From NCBI GenBank assembly GCA_913051785.1, contig CAJXCK010000005.1, positions 1 through 47,171 of the forward strand: DNA of 47,171 bases. The letters are read 5' to 3'. This DNA comes from an uncultured Gammaproteobacteria bacterium (GTDB lineage: Bacteria; Pseudomonadota; Gammaproteobacteria; Pseudomonadales; Azotimanducaceae). Under the pieces are notes generated by a model, which was given only the letters and a program-made list of their open reading frames with translations, searched no databases and had not been told where the DNA came from. Position numbers and translations under genes: made by a program. Shown in pieces: positions 8,121-16,105 of this stretch. The number at the start of each line of letters is the position of its first letter. Position 1 is the first letter of the stretch.

Positions 8121-9674
8121 ATGACCGAAATTCTTGCCAAAGATTCCAGCCTGGCACAGCGATTCTTGCCCGAAGGTGTAGATCGTTTGATCTTCGTTGG
8201 AAGCGTTCTAGTCATCATTGGATTATGCGCTCCGTTAGCGGCGTACCCTACCGAAGCGAAGATGCTCCTTGCCAAAGTGTTTGACGAACTTACGCATAAT
8301 TTTGGGGTCCTCTACCTTATGGGCTCATTCGGAGCTTTGTTATTTCTCTTGGGTTTGGCCGCGAGTCAATTTGGGAATATTAAGTTGGGTAACGTAGAGC
8401 CAGACTTCCCAACATTTAGTTGGTCGGCGATGCTTTTTTGTGGAGGAATTGGCACATCGATTCTGTATTGGGGCACTATCGAATGGACCCATTATTTCCA
8501 GAGCCCTCCGTTTGATGTTGAGCCAGGCACTGCTGAGGCGCTCTCGTGGTCAACCAGCTATCCGATTTTCCACTGGGGACCAATAGGTTGGGCTTTATAT
8601 TGCCTTCCCGGTGTGGCAATGAGTTATAGCTATCATGTACGAGGAGCATCGCTTCGATTAAGTGAAGCCTGTAGGCCGATTCTAGGCAAACTTACCGACG
8701 GACCTCTGGGCCGATTAATCGACCTATGCTTTGTTATCGGATTAGTCGGAGCATGCAGCACTGGTTTTGGACTGGCGATACCGCTTATTTCTACTGGCAT
8801 TAGTCAGATTCTTTCTTTGGACCAGGCTGCCCTGGGCTTTGCCCTGGAGTTTATAGTCATACTCTTCGTCACTGCGATTTTTTCTATTAGTGTCTGGTTT
8901 GGTCTAGAGAAGGGGATAAAGCGGCTTAGCGACTTAAATGTCTCATTAGCGATAGTCCTATTGCTGTTTATTTTTTTAGTTGGACCAACTTTATTTATCG
9001 TCGAGCTTGGTTTCGAGAGCGCAGGACATATGTTCCATAATTTTATCCGTATGAGCACTTGGACGGATTCAGCTCAAACCTCAAGCTTTGTTGAGGGTTG
9101 GACGGTTTTTTATTGGGCCTGGTGGCTTGCGTTGGGGCCCTATATGGGCATTTTTATTGCAAAAATCTCTCGCGGCAGGACGATCAGGCAGGTCATTTTA
9201 GGGTGTATAGGTTACGGGACTCTTGGATCGGCCGCCTTCTTCGCCATTCTAGGAAACTATGCGGTCTACCTGGAATTTAATAATCTTTTACCGGTAGTGG
9301 AAATATTAGAAGCAGGTGGTGGCGATACCGCAATTATTTCAGTACTTGGTACACTCCCGATATCTGGGATCGTCATTTTCTTGTTTACTGTTGTATGCGT
9401 TATCTTTGCTGCAACCAGCTATGACTCAGCCTCCTATACGATTGCTGCCTGTGCAACGAAAGATTTGGGTCGTGATGAACACCCGGAGCGTTGGCATCGA
9501 GTTTTTTGGGCATGTTTACTAGGTGTATTGCCGATCACCCTTATATATGTCGGAGGATTGGATTCCTTGAAATCGGCGGTCACAGTCTCCTCGGTTCCGT
9601 TGTTCGTGATCGTGCTGCTAGTAACGCTGTCGCTATGCAAATCGTTAGCTGCGGATCAAAAAACCGACCGTTAA
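8121..9674 (+). CDS. BCCT-family transporter (betaine/carnitine/choline type)
   Basis: A 517-residue carrier with about twelve membrane helices. The family signature GIGTSILYWGTIEW is near residue 110, SYPIFHWGPIGWALY near 150, and the aromatic cage segment GWTVFYWAWW near 325-334, followed by ISRGRTIRQ. BCCT carriers take up quaternary amines for osmoprotection or catabolism. The YWGTIEW and FHWGP wording is closer to CaiT-like members than to BetP, but substrate and coupling ion cannot be fixed by eye. AGGAG lies four bases before the ATG. The gene is followed 32 bases later by the CinA-C gene in the same direction. Confidence 0.9.
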   Translation: MTEILAKDSSLAQRFLPEGVDRLIFVGSVLVIIGLCAPLAAYPTEAKMLLAKVFDELTHNFGVLYLMGSFGALLFLLGLAASQFGNIKLGNVEPDFPTFSWSAMLFCGGIGTSILYWGTIEWTHYFQSPPFDVEPGTAEALSWSTSYPIFHWGPIGWALYCLPGVAMSYSYHVRGASLRLSEACRPILGKLTDGPLGRLIDLCFVIGLVGACSTGFGLAIPLISTGISQILSLDQAALGFALEFIVILFVTAIFSISVWFGLEKGIKRLSDLNVSLAIVLLLFIFLVGPTLFIVELGFESAGHMFHNFIRMSTWTDSAQTSSFVEGWTVFYWAWWLALGPYMGIFIAKISRGRTIRQVILGCIGYGTLGSAAFFAILGNYAVYLEFNNLLPVVEILEAGGGDTAIISVLGTLPISGIVIFLFTVVCVIFAATSYDSASYTIAACATKDLGRDEHPERWHRVFWACLLGVLPITLIYVGGLDSLKSAVTVSSVPLFVIVLLVTLSLCKSLAADQKTDR

Positions 9675-9706
9675 GTTGATTTAAACATTACGTTACGGAA
9701 ATTCTT

Positions 9707-10198
9707 TTGGAAGATGTAACGGATAATCTCCTGAAGATCGCTAGTATTCTTTCTAGCAGGAAGGAAACCGTCGCTGTGACAGAGACCTCTACAGGAGGGC
9801 TTATCTCTGCCGGATTATTGAGCGTTCCAGGCGCCTCCTCTTATTTCGTAGGAGGGGTAGTCCCTTACGCTCGCTCAGTGCGTGGAGATTTATTAGGCAT
9901 AACCAAAGAAACAGTTGAAGGGCTCTCCCCGATGAGTGAAGAGATGGCCTTGAATTTTGCCCAAAATACGAAGCAGAAAATGCAGACTGACTGGGCAATC
10001 GCGGAACTGGGCATAGCTGGACCCGGAGGAAGCGTCTATGGGTTTGAACCAGGCTCTTGTGTTATCGGTGTTGTAGGGCCACTTTCCTCCAGTCTGTTTA
10101 TCCAAACTGGTAAGGATCGACGCAACGAAAACATGGCACTTTTCAGAGATTCTGCCCTAGGTTTATTTGCAGATGTTCTTAGTGAGATGGAGTCTTAG
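9707..10198 (+). CDS. CinA C-terminal domain protein (NMN amidohydrolase-like)
   Basis: A 163-residue stand-alone CinA C-terminal domain. The ETSTGGLISAGLLSVPGAS segment near residues 26-44, the VVPYARSVRGDLLGI segment, and GIAGPGG near 102 are family hallmarks. Related proteins (PncC) deamidate nicotinamide mononucleotide. The catalytic Ser is expected in the TSTGG region, but this copy is divergent: GGVVPYA replaces the common GGxxxYsN. The ORF begins with TTG and has no ATG before residue 76, so the TTG start is accepted. Convergent with the alcohol dehydrogenase 12 bases away. Confidence 0.8.
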   Translation: MEDVTDNLLKIASILSSRKETVAVTETSTGGLISAGLLSVPGASSYFVGGVVPYARSVRGDLLGITKETVEGLSPMSEEMALNFAQNTKQKMQTDWAIAELGIAGPGGSVYGFEPGSCVIGVVGPLSSSLFIQTGKDRRNENMALFRDSALGLFADVLSEMES

Positions 10199-10210
10199 TC
10201 CCTCCAAACG

Positions 10211-11302
10211 TTAAAACTCCAATATTGCGCGGCCATCTATCTCTCCATTCTCTAAAGCAGCGATCGCTTCGTTGATGTCCTCTAGAGGATATCTAGCGGT
10301 CACCAGAGCGTTGAGGTCCAAGATTCCTTTTTTGTGCCAGTCAAGGAACGTTGGGAAATCTCTATCTGGAGCGCAGGAGCCACCAATACTCCCAAGGAAT
10401 TGTTTCTCACTAATCAGTAAATCGATCGCTAAAAGCTCCACTTGTGTCGTTGGTACGCCGACCAGTACGGCCTGGCCTCCTTGTCGGGAACCGAAAGTAC
10501 CGGATCTGACTGATGGAACGATTTGTTCCATGGTGCTTTTTAAACCGATGCAATCAAAAGCATGATCTGCTCCGGAAACTGGCAAACCTCTAAAATTGAA
10601 CTCTGATTCGTTCGCAGTCAGTTTGTGTATAGCGATTACCGGATCCTCTCTCGTCGCATTAATTGTATGGGTAGCTCCAAATTTTTTCGCAAAGGCTAAT
10701 TTTTGATCATCTAAATCAATCGCAATAATAGGATGAGCTTTGGCAACTTTAGCCCCAACGATTGCTGAGAGACCAACGCCACCTACTCCGAATACAGCTA
10801 CGCTTTCATCTTCGCCTACTTTTGCCGTATTGATAACGGCCCCAGCTCCCGTCATTACAGCGCATCCAATGATCGATGTAACGTCTCTTTGTATATCTGA
10901 GTCAACTTTGACGACATATTGTTCGTCCGCGATCGTATGATCGGCCCAGGTAAAGACGTTTTGAGAAATGGCAACCTGACCTCGTATGTCCAGTATTGCT
11001 GCAACTGCGGGGCGCTCCGCTTTAGCCGCGTCTCTGGGGACCCATGTCACCAGCACCGTATCCCCGGGCGCAACGTGGCTCACGTTCGCGCCTACGTCGA
11101 TAACCAGTCCAGTCGATTCGTGTCCCAGGATGACCGGTTTTTCTCTCGGTGCATGTATTTGATGAAGTTGCGAATGGCATACGCCTGAGGCAAATTGTTT
11201 GACGATCACCTGGTCCGGTTCGGGAGATGGAAAAGTGATTTCCTCGATCTTTAGTTCATTTTCCTTTGGGTATAAAACTGCAACTCTTGCATCAACTGTC
11301 AT
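10211..11302 (-). CDS. Zinc-binding alcohol dehydrogenase family (MDR) protein
   Basis: A 363-residue medium-chain dehydrogenase. The catalytic zinc ligands are visible as Cys42 (GVCHSQLHQ), His61/Glu62 (ILGHESTG) and a later Cys in IIGCAVMTGAG. The Rossmann motif FGVGGVGLSAI follows, with an acidic residue (AIDLDD) that usually favours NAD over NADP. The four-Cys structural zinc lobe of classical ADHs is missing: the segment TWVPRDAAKAERPAVA has no Cys. The substrate is unknown. The track starts at 11362, but the ATG at 11302 has GGGAG nine bases upstream and fits the family length. It is followed on its 5' side by a 304-base gap. Confidence 0.85.
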   Translation of the reverse strand: MTVDARVAVLYPKENELKIEEITFPSPEPDQVIVKQFASGVCHSQLHQIHAPREKPVILGHESTGLVIDVGANVSHVAPGDTVLVTWVPRDAAKAERPAVAAILDIRGQVAISQNVFTWADHTIADEQYVVKVDSDIQRDVTSIIGCAVMTGAGAVINTAKVGEDESVAVFGVGGVGLSAIVGAKVAKAHPIIAIDLDDQKLAFAKKFGATHTINATREDPVIAIHKLTANESEFNFRGLPVSGADHAFDCIGLKSTMEQIVPSVRSGTFGSRQGGQAVLVGVPTTQVELLAIDLLISEKQFLGSIGGSCAPDRDFPTFLDWHKKGILDLNALVTARYPLEDINEAIAALENGEIDGRAILEF

Positions 11303-11606
11303 CAGATTATTCTCCCGCCTAATCTTGTCTGACAAATTACGGGGGTTTTTTAGGCTTATCAATAGCTGTAGCTGTCAAAGTTCTAACGTGGCTCGAGACG
11401 ATATAGTTATGATCGACTGCCAAGATATTGGGGTTGGGAGTCGTATTGGTAGGTTATTTACATCTTATTCAGACTCAGTCTATTCAAAATCTTCAATGAA
11501 TTTGGCTACATAAGATCGGTATTTTAAATGCCCAAAGTCAATTGGACTCTAATTTATTAAATGCTAAAACCGATCGGCGATGCGGGGAGATTAATGCCAA
11601 CGATCT
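11303..11606. other. Intergenic gap between the HMGR-kinase gene and the alcohol dehydrogenase gene
   Basis: This is the only stretch over 300 bases without an accepted gene. It must hold the promoter of the alcohol dehydrogenase and the end of the mevalonate operon transcript. I see a bulged inverted repeat (GATCGGT at 11514-11520 and ACCGATC at 11569-11575, extendable through a TTTTA/TAAAA run) with a loop of more than 35 bases, too long for a convincing terminator. The plus-strand ORF here is low complexity in protein terms and resembles no family. Confidence 0.5.
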
Positions 11607-13874
11607 TCACTCATCTACCTTGACGCTGATTGATTTGTATCCGGCCTTTTCAATCGCTCGCGCTACTTGATTGGCGCTGTCAGGGCAGAGCGCTACTATT
11701 GATCCTCCACCTCCACCCCCTGAAAGTTTGGCGCCTACAGCACCGTTGATTCTTGCTAAGTGAATCAGTTCTTCGATTTCTGGCGTCGATAGCTGAAGCG
11801 CGTTCAGATATCCATGGCATAAATTCATGAGTTCCCCCAATTCAGACAGCTGGCCAGATTGCACTGCGTCTTTTGCCTGATTGGTGAGGCTTCCAATCTG
11901 GTCGAAAATGCTCTCATATCGGCCTTTGTGTTGATTCCAGGAGGCCCTAACCCTGGCTACCATCTCTGCCGTAAGACTTTCTTTACCGGTTATTCCTATT
12001 ACCAGTTCTAAAGGTTGGCCAAGAGTGAGAGTCTCAAAGTGAGGGTCATCTCTTTCTTTTTGATAAAATAGCGGCACGCCGTATGTTGCCACGGTGTTGT
12101 CTACACCAGACGCTTGGCCGTGCGCCGCTTGCTCGCACTTATAGGCTAAAGCATTTATTTCTGCGTCTTTGAGAGCTAGCTCGTAAGTTTTGTTGAGAGC
12201 CTTAATAATTGCCACCGCAAGGGCTGATGATCCCCCCAAACCCATTGCCTTAGGAACATTCGGAAATACCTCGATTGTCATTGCTTCTTTCGAGAGTTCC
12301 AGGTTGTGGATGAGCTGAGCCATAATACCTGGGATTCCCGGCGCTTCGGGAACGACTTTTTGCTCTACACCCCATCTGGGGATAATTACATCGATGCCTT
12401 TATTCGACACAGATGAACGCTTACGCACGCTCGCTTCAACGGCTAGTGGGATGGGCAGAGCAATGGCTGGTCGACCGTAAACTGCCGCATGTTCTCCCAG
12501 TAGAATGATCTTCCCAGAAGCGCTCTCACGATCCGCACTGTCCGGCCGCACTATCTTTCTCGCAATATCTTTCGCGATTTCCTGAGCTTTCCAAACTTTT
12601 ATTTCACCCGATTCAATTAGGCGCTCGACGACGGTCTCGAAATGCTCCTCCGAGACGCCTGCGCTGCTGGCCACGCTGCGTGCATGCAGATTCATATGAT
12701 TCTGACTGATTCCGCTGGTAGCCAAAGACCTGAGAGCGGCGAAATTCTGTGCTAGACCAACCGCGCTCATCAAGCCCGCCAATTCTGCTGCTCCTGGAGA
12801 ACCCAAAAGTCGATGATTGATCTTAACGCTCGGGTTGGTTTCTAGGGAACCTCCCACGGTCCCCACTTTGATAGGTATTTCAATTTCCCCCGTCAGAAAA
12901 CCATCCTCTTTTTTATGCCACTTCGTGAGCGCTTTATAGCGTCCAGAGCGCGAAGCATAAGCGTGCGCCGAGGCTTCGATTGCTCGCCAGTCATTACCCG
13001 TCGCGATTGCAAACGCATCTATACCGTTCATTATGCCCTTGTTGTGGGTGGCTGCCCGATAAGGGTCTGCCAATGCCAAATCGTTTGCCAGAACGATGCC
13101 ATTTCTCACTGATTCACCTGTGAATCCCTTGCCCTCTAGGTTAGCCACTGGAATCCTTACCTTTGTGCGAGCTATTGCCCTATCTGTCAGGTTTGAGAGG
13201 ATTCTTAGAAAGACCTTCCCATCAGTGATTTTTTCGACCAGTCCTGCCACGCCCTCACACATGGTGTTAACCATATTGGCGCCCATCGCATCTCTGGTGT
13301 CAACTAGCAGGTGCATCACGACCATCTCTCTCCCATCCTCTTCCGCCTTGTGATGGAAGACTTCTATGTCGATCGCGCCGCCTCCACGGGCGACCATCTT
13401 TGGGTGCAGGCTATTTGCGAGTGAGAGTATTTCTAGCTTTTCAGTCAGTAGCAATTCAGCTTTCTTCGAAGCGTCGCCATCAACGACTGATTGAACCTGA
13501 CCTATAAGGACAGTGTCGACCGGGTCGCTAAAGAATCCTCCACCCAATCTGGCAATGCGCGCGGCCCCTGACAGCCCAGCAACAATGGAGGGTTCTTCAA
13601 CTACTAATGGAATCACGTAGTCTCGGTTGTTAATCAGAAAATTTAGTGCAACGCCCAGTGGTAGTCCAAAAACACCTAATACGTTTTCGATCATTTTGTC
13701 GGCGACCGGCGCGTCTAATTGATGGTCTCTTGAGACTAGCTGATGCACATCGTCGCTGGTTAGGAGCCCTCGGCGATGGAGTTCAGATATCCTTTCGCTG
13801 ATGCTCATTTTGAAAAAATTGGGAATCCGCGATGAGCTTCGGCTGTTTGGACTATGCAGTGACTCTGACGCCAT
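11607..13874 (-). CDS. HMG-CoA reductase (class II) fused to mevalonate kinase
   Basis: A 755-residue two-domain enzyme. Residues 1 to about 440 are a class II HMG-CoA reductase: EEPSIVA at 93-99 (catalytic Glu), DAMGAN at 195-200, the catalytic Lys279 in THNKGIMNG, GTVGG near 338, and the late His in HMNLHA at 393-398. Residues from about 450 to 755 are a GHMP mevalonate kinase: SGKIILLGEHAAVYG at 453-467, PKAMGLGGSSAL at 541-551, Asp592 in GVDNTVATYG, and KLSGGGGGG near 716. One chain would thus make mevalonate and phosphorylate it. The track start (14033) lies inside the kinase gene upstream. ATG 13874 has GGAG upstream, and homology to class II reductases begins before the later Met at 13808. 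It is the last gene of the operon. Confidence 0.93.
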   Translation of the reverse strand: MASESLHSPNSRSSSRIPNFFKMSISERISELHRRGLLTSDDVHQLVSRDHQLDAPVADKMIENVLGVFGLPLGVALNFLINNRDYVIPLVVEEPSIVAGLSGAARIARLGGGFFSDPVDTVLIGQVQSVVDGDASKKAELLLTEKLEILSLANSLHPKMVARGGGAIDIEVFHHKAEEDGREMVVMHLLVDTRDAMGANMVNTMCEGVAGLVEKITDGKVFLRILSNLTDRAIARTKVRIPVANLEGKGFTGESVRNGIVLANDLALADPYRAATHNKGIMNGIDAFAIATGNDWRAIEASAHAYASRSGRYKALTKWHKKEDGFLTGEIEIPIKVGTVGGSLETNPSVKINHRLLGSPGAAELAGLMSAVGLAQNFAALRSLATSGISQNHMNLHARSVASSAGVSEEHFETVVERLIESGEIKVWKAQEIAKDIARKIVRPDSADRESASGKIILLGEHAAVYGRPAIALPIPLAVEASVRKRSSVSNKGIDVIIPRWGVEQKVVPEAPGIPGIMAQLIHNLELSKEAMTIEVFPNVPKAMGLGGSSALAVAIIKALNKTYELALKDAEINALAYKCEQAAHGQASGVDNTVATYGVPLFYQKERDDPHFETLTLGQPLELVIGITGKESLTAEMVARVRASWNQHKGRYESIFDQIGSLTNQAKDAVQSGQLSELGELMNLCHGYLNALQLSTPEIEELIHLARINGAVGAKLSGGGGGGSIVALCPDSANQVARAIEKAGYKSISVKVDE

Positions 13875-14823
13875 GCTCGGCTGTCTCCAAATTGAGGCAG
13901 ACAAATCCTGCCGATGTTGCGCTATCCACGAAGCTTTGCCTATTTTCCTTGTTTGTGTCGTCGCCGAAGGCCACGCCGATGTCGCCTCCACCGGCGCCAC
14001 AAGGTTTGTATGCAAGGCCATTTTGGTGGGCAATAGTACCCAACTTATTGTGCTCTGGCGAAAAAATATTTAGACCGCATGCATCGTCAAACTCTTTAAG
14101 GGTTTTTTGATAATGCAGAAGATTTTGAAGATGAAAGTTTTCTTTAGTTGTTTGGGATGATTCCTTGAGACTTTCGAGAGCTTTTTTATTTTGTTTCCCA
14201 TTTAATGATTGGAACTTACGGATGTGATCAAATGTCGTCGAACTTTTGCCGGTCCAGACGAACTCAATCCAAATTTCTGGGGGTAGGTAGAATTGTTGAG
14301 ATTCCGCATTCTGAAAAGAAATTATTTGTCCATGCCAGGATGCTGCTACATCCAGACCGCTCCCGGCACCGCCTTGCCAGGTTCTATGAATGTCTATTGC
14401 CTCTTTTATATTCGGCTCCCGATTTAGCACCTGACACAGGAGTCGGTAACTCGCAGTGCACACCGCGGCGGAAGATCCGAGCCCTAATTTTTTGCCCGAT
14501 AAAAAGAAGCTTGAACTATCGGTAATAATTTTAGAAGGCAGTAGTCCCTCGTCTGAAAGGTCCCGTAGCGTTACGAAACCAAATTTTTTCAGGATCGCCG
14601 AAATCAAGCTTGAACCACTTGAAGCTGGCAGTCTCTCCGGACTAACCAATTCAGGTACACTCTCGAAGCCTAAAGTCTCGAAGGCCCAGGATTCGCTACC
14701 CGTACTCTCCAAGCTGATTGATACGAAGGAGTTGGTCGCCAAAACGACTGCGGGGCCGCCAGCAAGCACTGAATACTCGCCCGTAAGCACTGCTTTTCCC
14801 GGTGCTACAGCTTTCATGTTCAT
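13852..14823 (-). CDS. Phosphomevalonate kinase (ERG8/MvaK2 type)
   Basis: A 323-residue GHMP kinase. The N-terminal substrate loop is APGKAVLTGEYSVLAGGPAV, the ATP loop is KLGLGSSAAVCTAS near residue 110, and the C-terminal motif is KPCGAGGGDIGVAF near 285, where the G-A-G-G-G-D spelling is typical of phosphomevalonate kinase rather than mevalonate or homoserine kinase. It converts phosphomevalonate to diphosphomevalonate. The start at 14823 lies 11 bases after the mvaD stop; a second ATG two codons later is an alternative. Its 3' end overlaps the fusion gene. The family assignment is supported by its position between mvaD and the HMGR-mevalonate kinase gene. Confidence 0.88.
   Translation of the reverse strand: MNMKAVAPGKAVLTGEYSVLAGGPAVVLATNSFVSISLESTGSESWAFETLGFESVPELVSPERLPASSGSSLISAILKKFGFVTLRDLSDEGLLPSKIITDSSSFFLSGKKLGLGSSAAVCTASYRLLCQVLNREPNIKEAIDIHRTWQGGAGSGLDVAASWHGQIISFQNAESQQFYLPPEIWIEFVWTGKSSTTFDHIRKFQSLNGKQNKKALESLKESSQTTKENFHLQNLLHYQKTLKEFDDACGLNIFSPEHNKLGTIAHQNGLAYKPCGAGGGDIGVAFGDDTNKENRQSFVDSATSAGFVCLNLETAEHGVRVTA
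13885..13888 (-). promoter_or_regulatory. Ribosome binding site that decides the HMGR-kinase start
   Basis: GGAG followed by ten bases and ATG (13874). It lies inside the 3' end of the phosphomevalonate kinase gene, so the two genes overlap by 23 bases. The alternative ATG at 13808 has no such site. Confidence 0.65.
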
Positions 14824-14834
14824 TACTACTAAAC

Positions 14835-15764
14835 CTAAACCAAATGTGCGCCAGGACCGATGCTTGCCCAAATTAAGCGAACATTTTTTAGCTCTTCAAG
14901 ACTCTTTTGTATGATTGCTCGGCACTGTCTGGGATAAATCACTTTCACTTGCGGGCCTGCATCCATCGTGAAAAAGGCCGGCGTGCCGGCATTCCGAATT
15001 TCTCTGACCTGTTCCATTGCCGAAACCGTGCCGGGAGCCCAATAACTGATTGCTGGTTGGCTAGTGTGTATGACGCTATGCATTTTTAAGCAGTTTTGTT
15101 CAGCCACTTCAGAGAGCTTCATAAAGTCGCGCTCGACTATAGCTTTTTTAGCAATTTCGAAATCCGAATCAGCGGTCTTTATCCATTCCAAGTAAAAAGG
15201 CGAGGTCGCTTCAGAACTTTTCATCCCAGTAGTCGAAGAAATTTTTTTTGGGCCTTCGTTTGTAACAATGATGCAAATCTCGAGTTCCCAGTGGGACTCC
15301 TTAGCGAGCTGATCTGCTCTCCAGTCTGGACCTTGCAGCGTCACGAATCCACCATAAATCGATCTTGCGGAGCTTGCAGAACCTCTCCGAGCCCATTCGG
15401 ATAATGTTGAGAGATTCAGCCCGAGCTGGAAATGTTCGCTCAATGCAGTTACGAGGGCTGCAAATCCTGAAGCTGAAGACGCAAGACCAGCACCGGTCGG
15501 AAAATTGTTATCCGTCTCAACAGACACGGGTGGTAGTCCAAATTGCTGTCTAAACAAATCCAAGAAGTTGGCGACTTTCAAGTCTTCGATTCTTTTTCCG
15601 TTAAGTACGAGGCGCGTTTCTGTTGAGGTGGCAACTTTTGTTGTAGTAGTCAGACTGTCCAGAGTGATCGATACGCTGGGACTTGCTGGATGATTGAGCG
15701 TCTTATTTTGCTTGCCCCAGTATTTCACCAGCGCAATATTTGGGTGAGCAATTGCGGTGGTCAT
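14835..15764 (-). CDS. mvaD: Diphosphomevalonate decarboxylase
   Basis: A 309-residue decarboxylase of the GHMP superfamily, making isopentenyl diphosphate with ATP. The opening HPNIALVKYWGKQ, the phosphate loop LASSASGFAAL near residue 95, the SARSIYGGFV stretch and the catalytic Asp in FFTMDAGPQVKVI near 271 are all family hallmarks. The ATG at 15764 comes two bases after the TAA of the preceding gene, suggesting coupled translation; the longer track start would overlap that gene. With the two neighbours it covers HMG-CoA to IPP except for any isomerase. Confidence 0.94.
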   Translation of the reverse strand: MTTAIAHPNIALVKYWGKQNKTLNHPASPSVSITLDSLTTTTKVATSTETRLVLNGKRIEDLKVANFLDLFRQQFGLPPVSVETDNNFPTGAGLASSASGFAALVTALSEHFQLGLNLSTLSEWARRGSASSARSIYGGFVTLQGPDWRADQLAKESHWELEICIIVTNEGPKKISSTTGMKSSEATSPFYLEWIKTADSDFEIAKKAIVERDFMKLSEVAEQNCLKMHSVIHTSQPAISYWAPGTVSAMEQVREIRNAGTPAFFTMDAGPQVKVIYPRQCRAIIQKSLEELKNVRLIWASIGPGAHLV

Positions 15765-15766
15765 TC

Positions 15767-16093
15767 TTATTTTGTCTCGTCGGCTTCTGACCATTGTTCA
15801 GAAAGACCCTCGATTTTTTTGAGTATTTTGTCTTTCGTAAATGGAATATCCAGCAGCACCAAAGCGATTCCCAACGGAAACATCCAAAATCCAAGTATCG
15901 GTAGAAAACCAAAAATGCCGCCTATCATTAAGCCAAAGCCGCACAGACTTCTTATACCTGGTGGGACGCGTTCGTTTCCCCATTTCAGTACCCGATACGA
16001 TGTTCTCGCTATTTCCCTCTTCAGCCGGCTCTTACCAGAGTGATTAGTCCTTGGGATTATGCGATCGTTATCAAGATCATTGGAATCGGACAT
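15767..16093 (-). CDS. Small membrane protein, possibly PGPGW-like
   Basis: A 108-residue protein with a polar, basic N-terminal third (about residues 1-45), one or two hydrophobic segments between about 47 and 82 (containing FGFLPILGFWMFPLGIAL), and a charged C-terminus. The short loop between hydrophobic halves resembles the PGPGW family of putative transmembrane proteins, but the signature is imperfect. It sits between the MBL hydrolase and mvaD with gaps of 12 and 2 bases, so it is certainly in the mevalonate operon. A role there is unknown. Confidence 0.75.
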   Translation of the reverse strand: MSDSNDLDNDRIIPRTNHSGKSRLKREIARTSYRVLKWGNERVPPGIRSLCGFGLMIGGIFGFLPILGFWMFPLGIALVLLDIPFTKDKILKKIEGLSEQWSEADETK

Positions 16094-16105
16094 GGGTTTT
16101 GAAGA

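Noticed and set aside
11199-11513. Plus-strand 104-residue ORF in the 11.3 kb gap
   Set aside because: It starts inside the alcohol dehydrogenase gene on the other strand and its product has no family-like pattern.
11514-11575. Inverted repeat GATCGGT...ACCGATC as a terminator of the mevalonate operon
   Set aside because: Arms are only 7 bases before a bulge and the loop exceeds 35 bases; no adjacent U-tract.
11607-14033. 808-residue version of the HMGR-kinase protein
   Set aside because: The first 53 residues read through the phosphomevalonate kinase gene out of frame and resemble nothing; ATG 13874 has GGAG upstream and fits class II reductases.
13801-14110. Plus-strand ORFs of about 90 residues opposite the mevalonate kinase genes
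   Set aside because: They are shadows of well-supported minus-strand genes.
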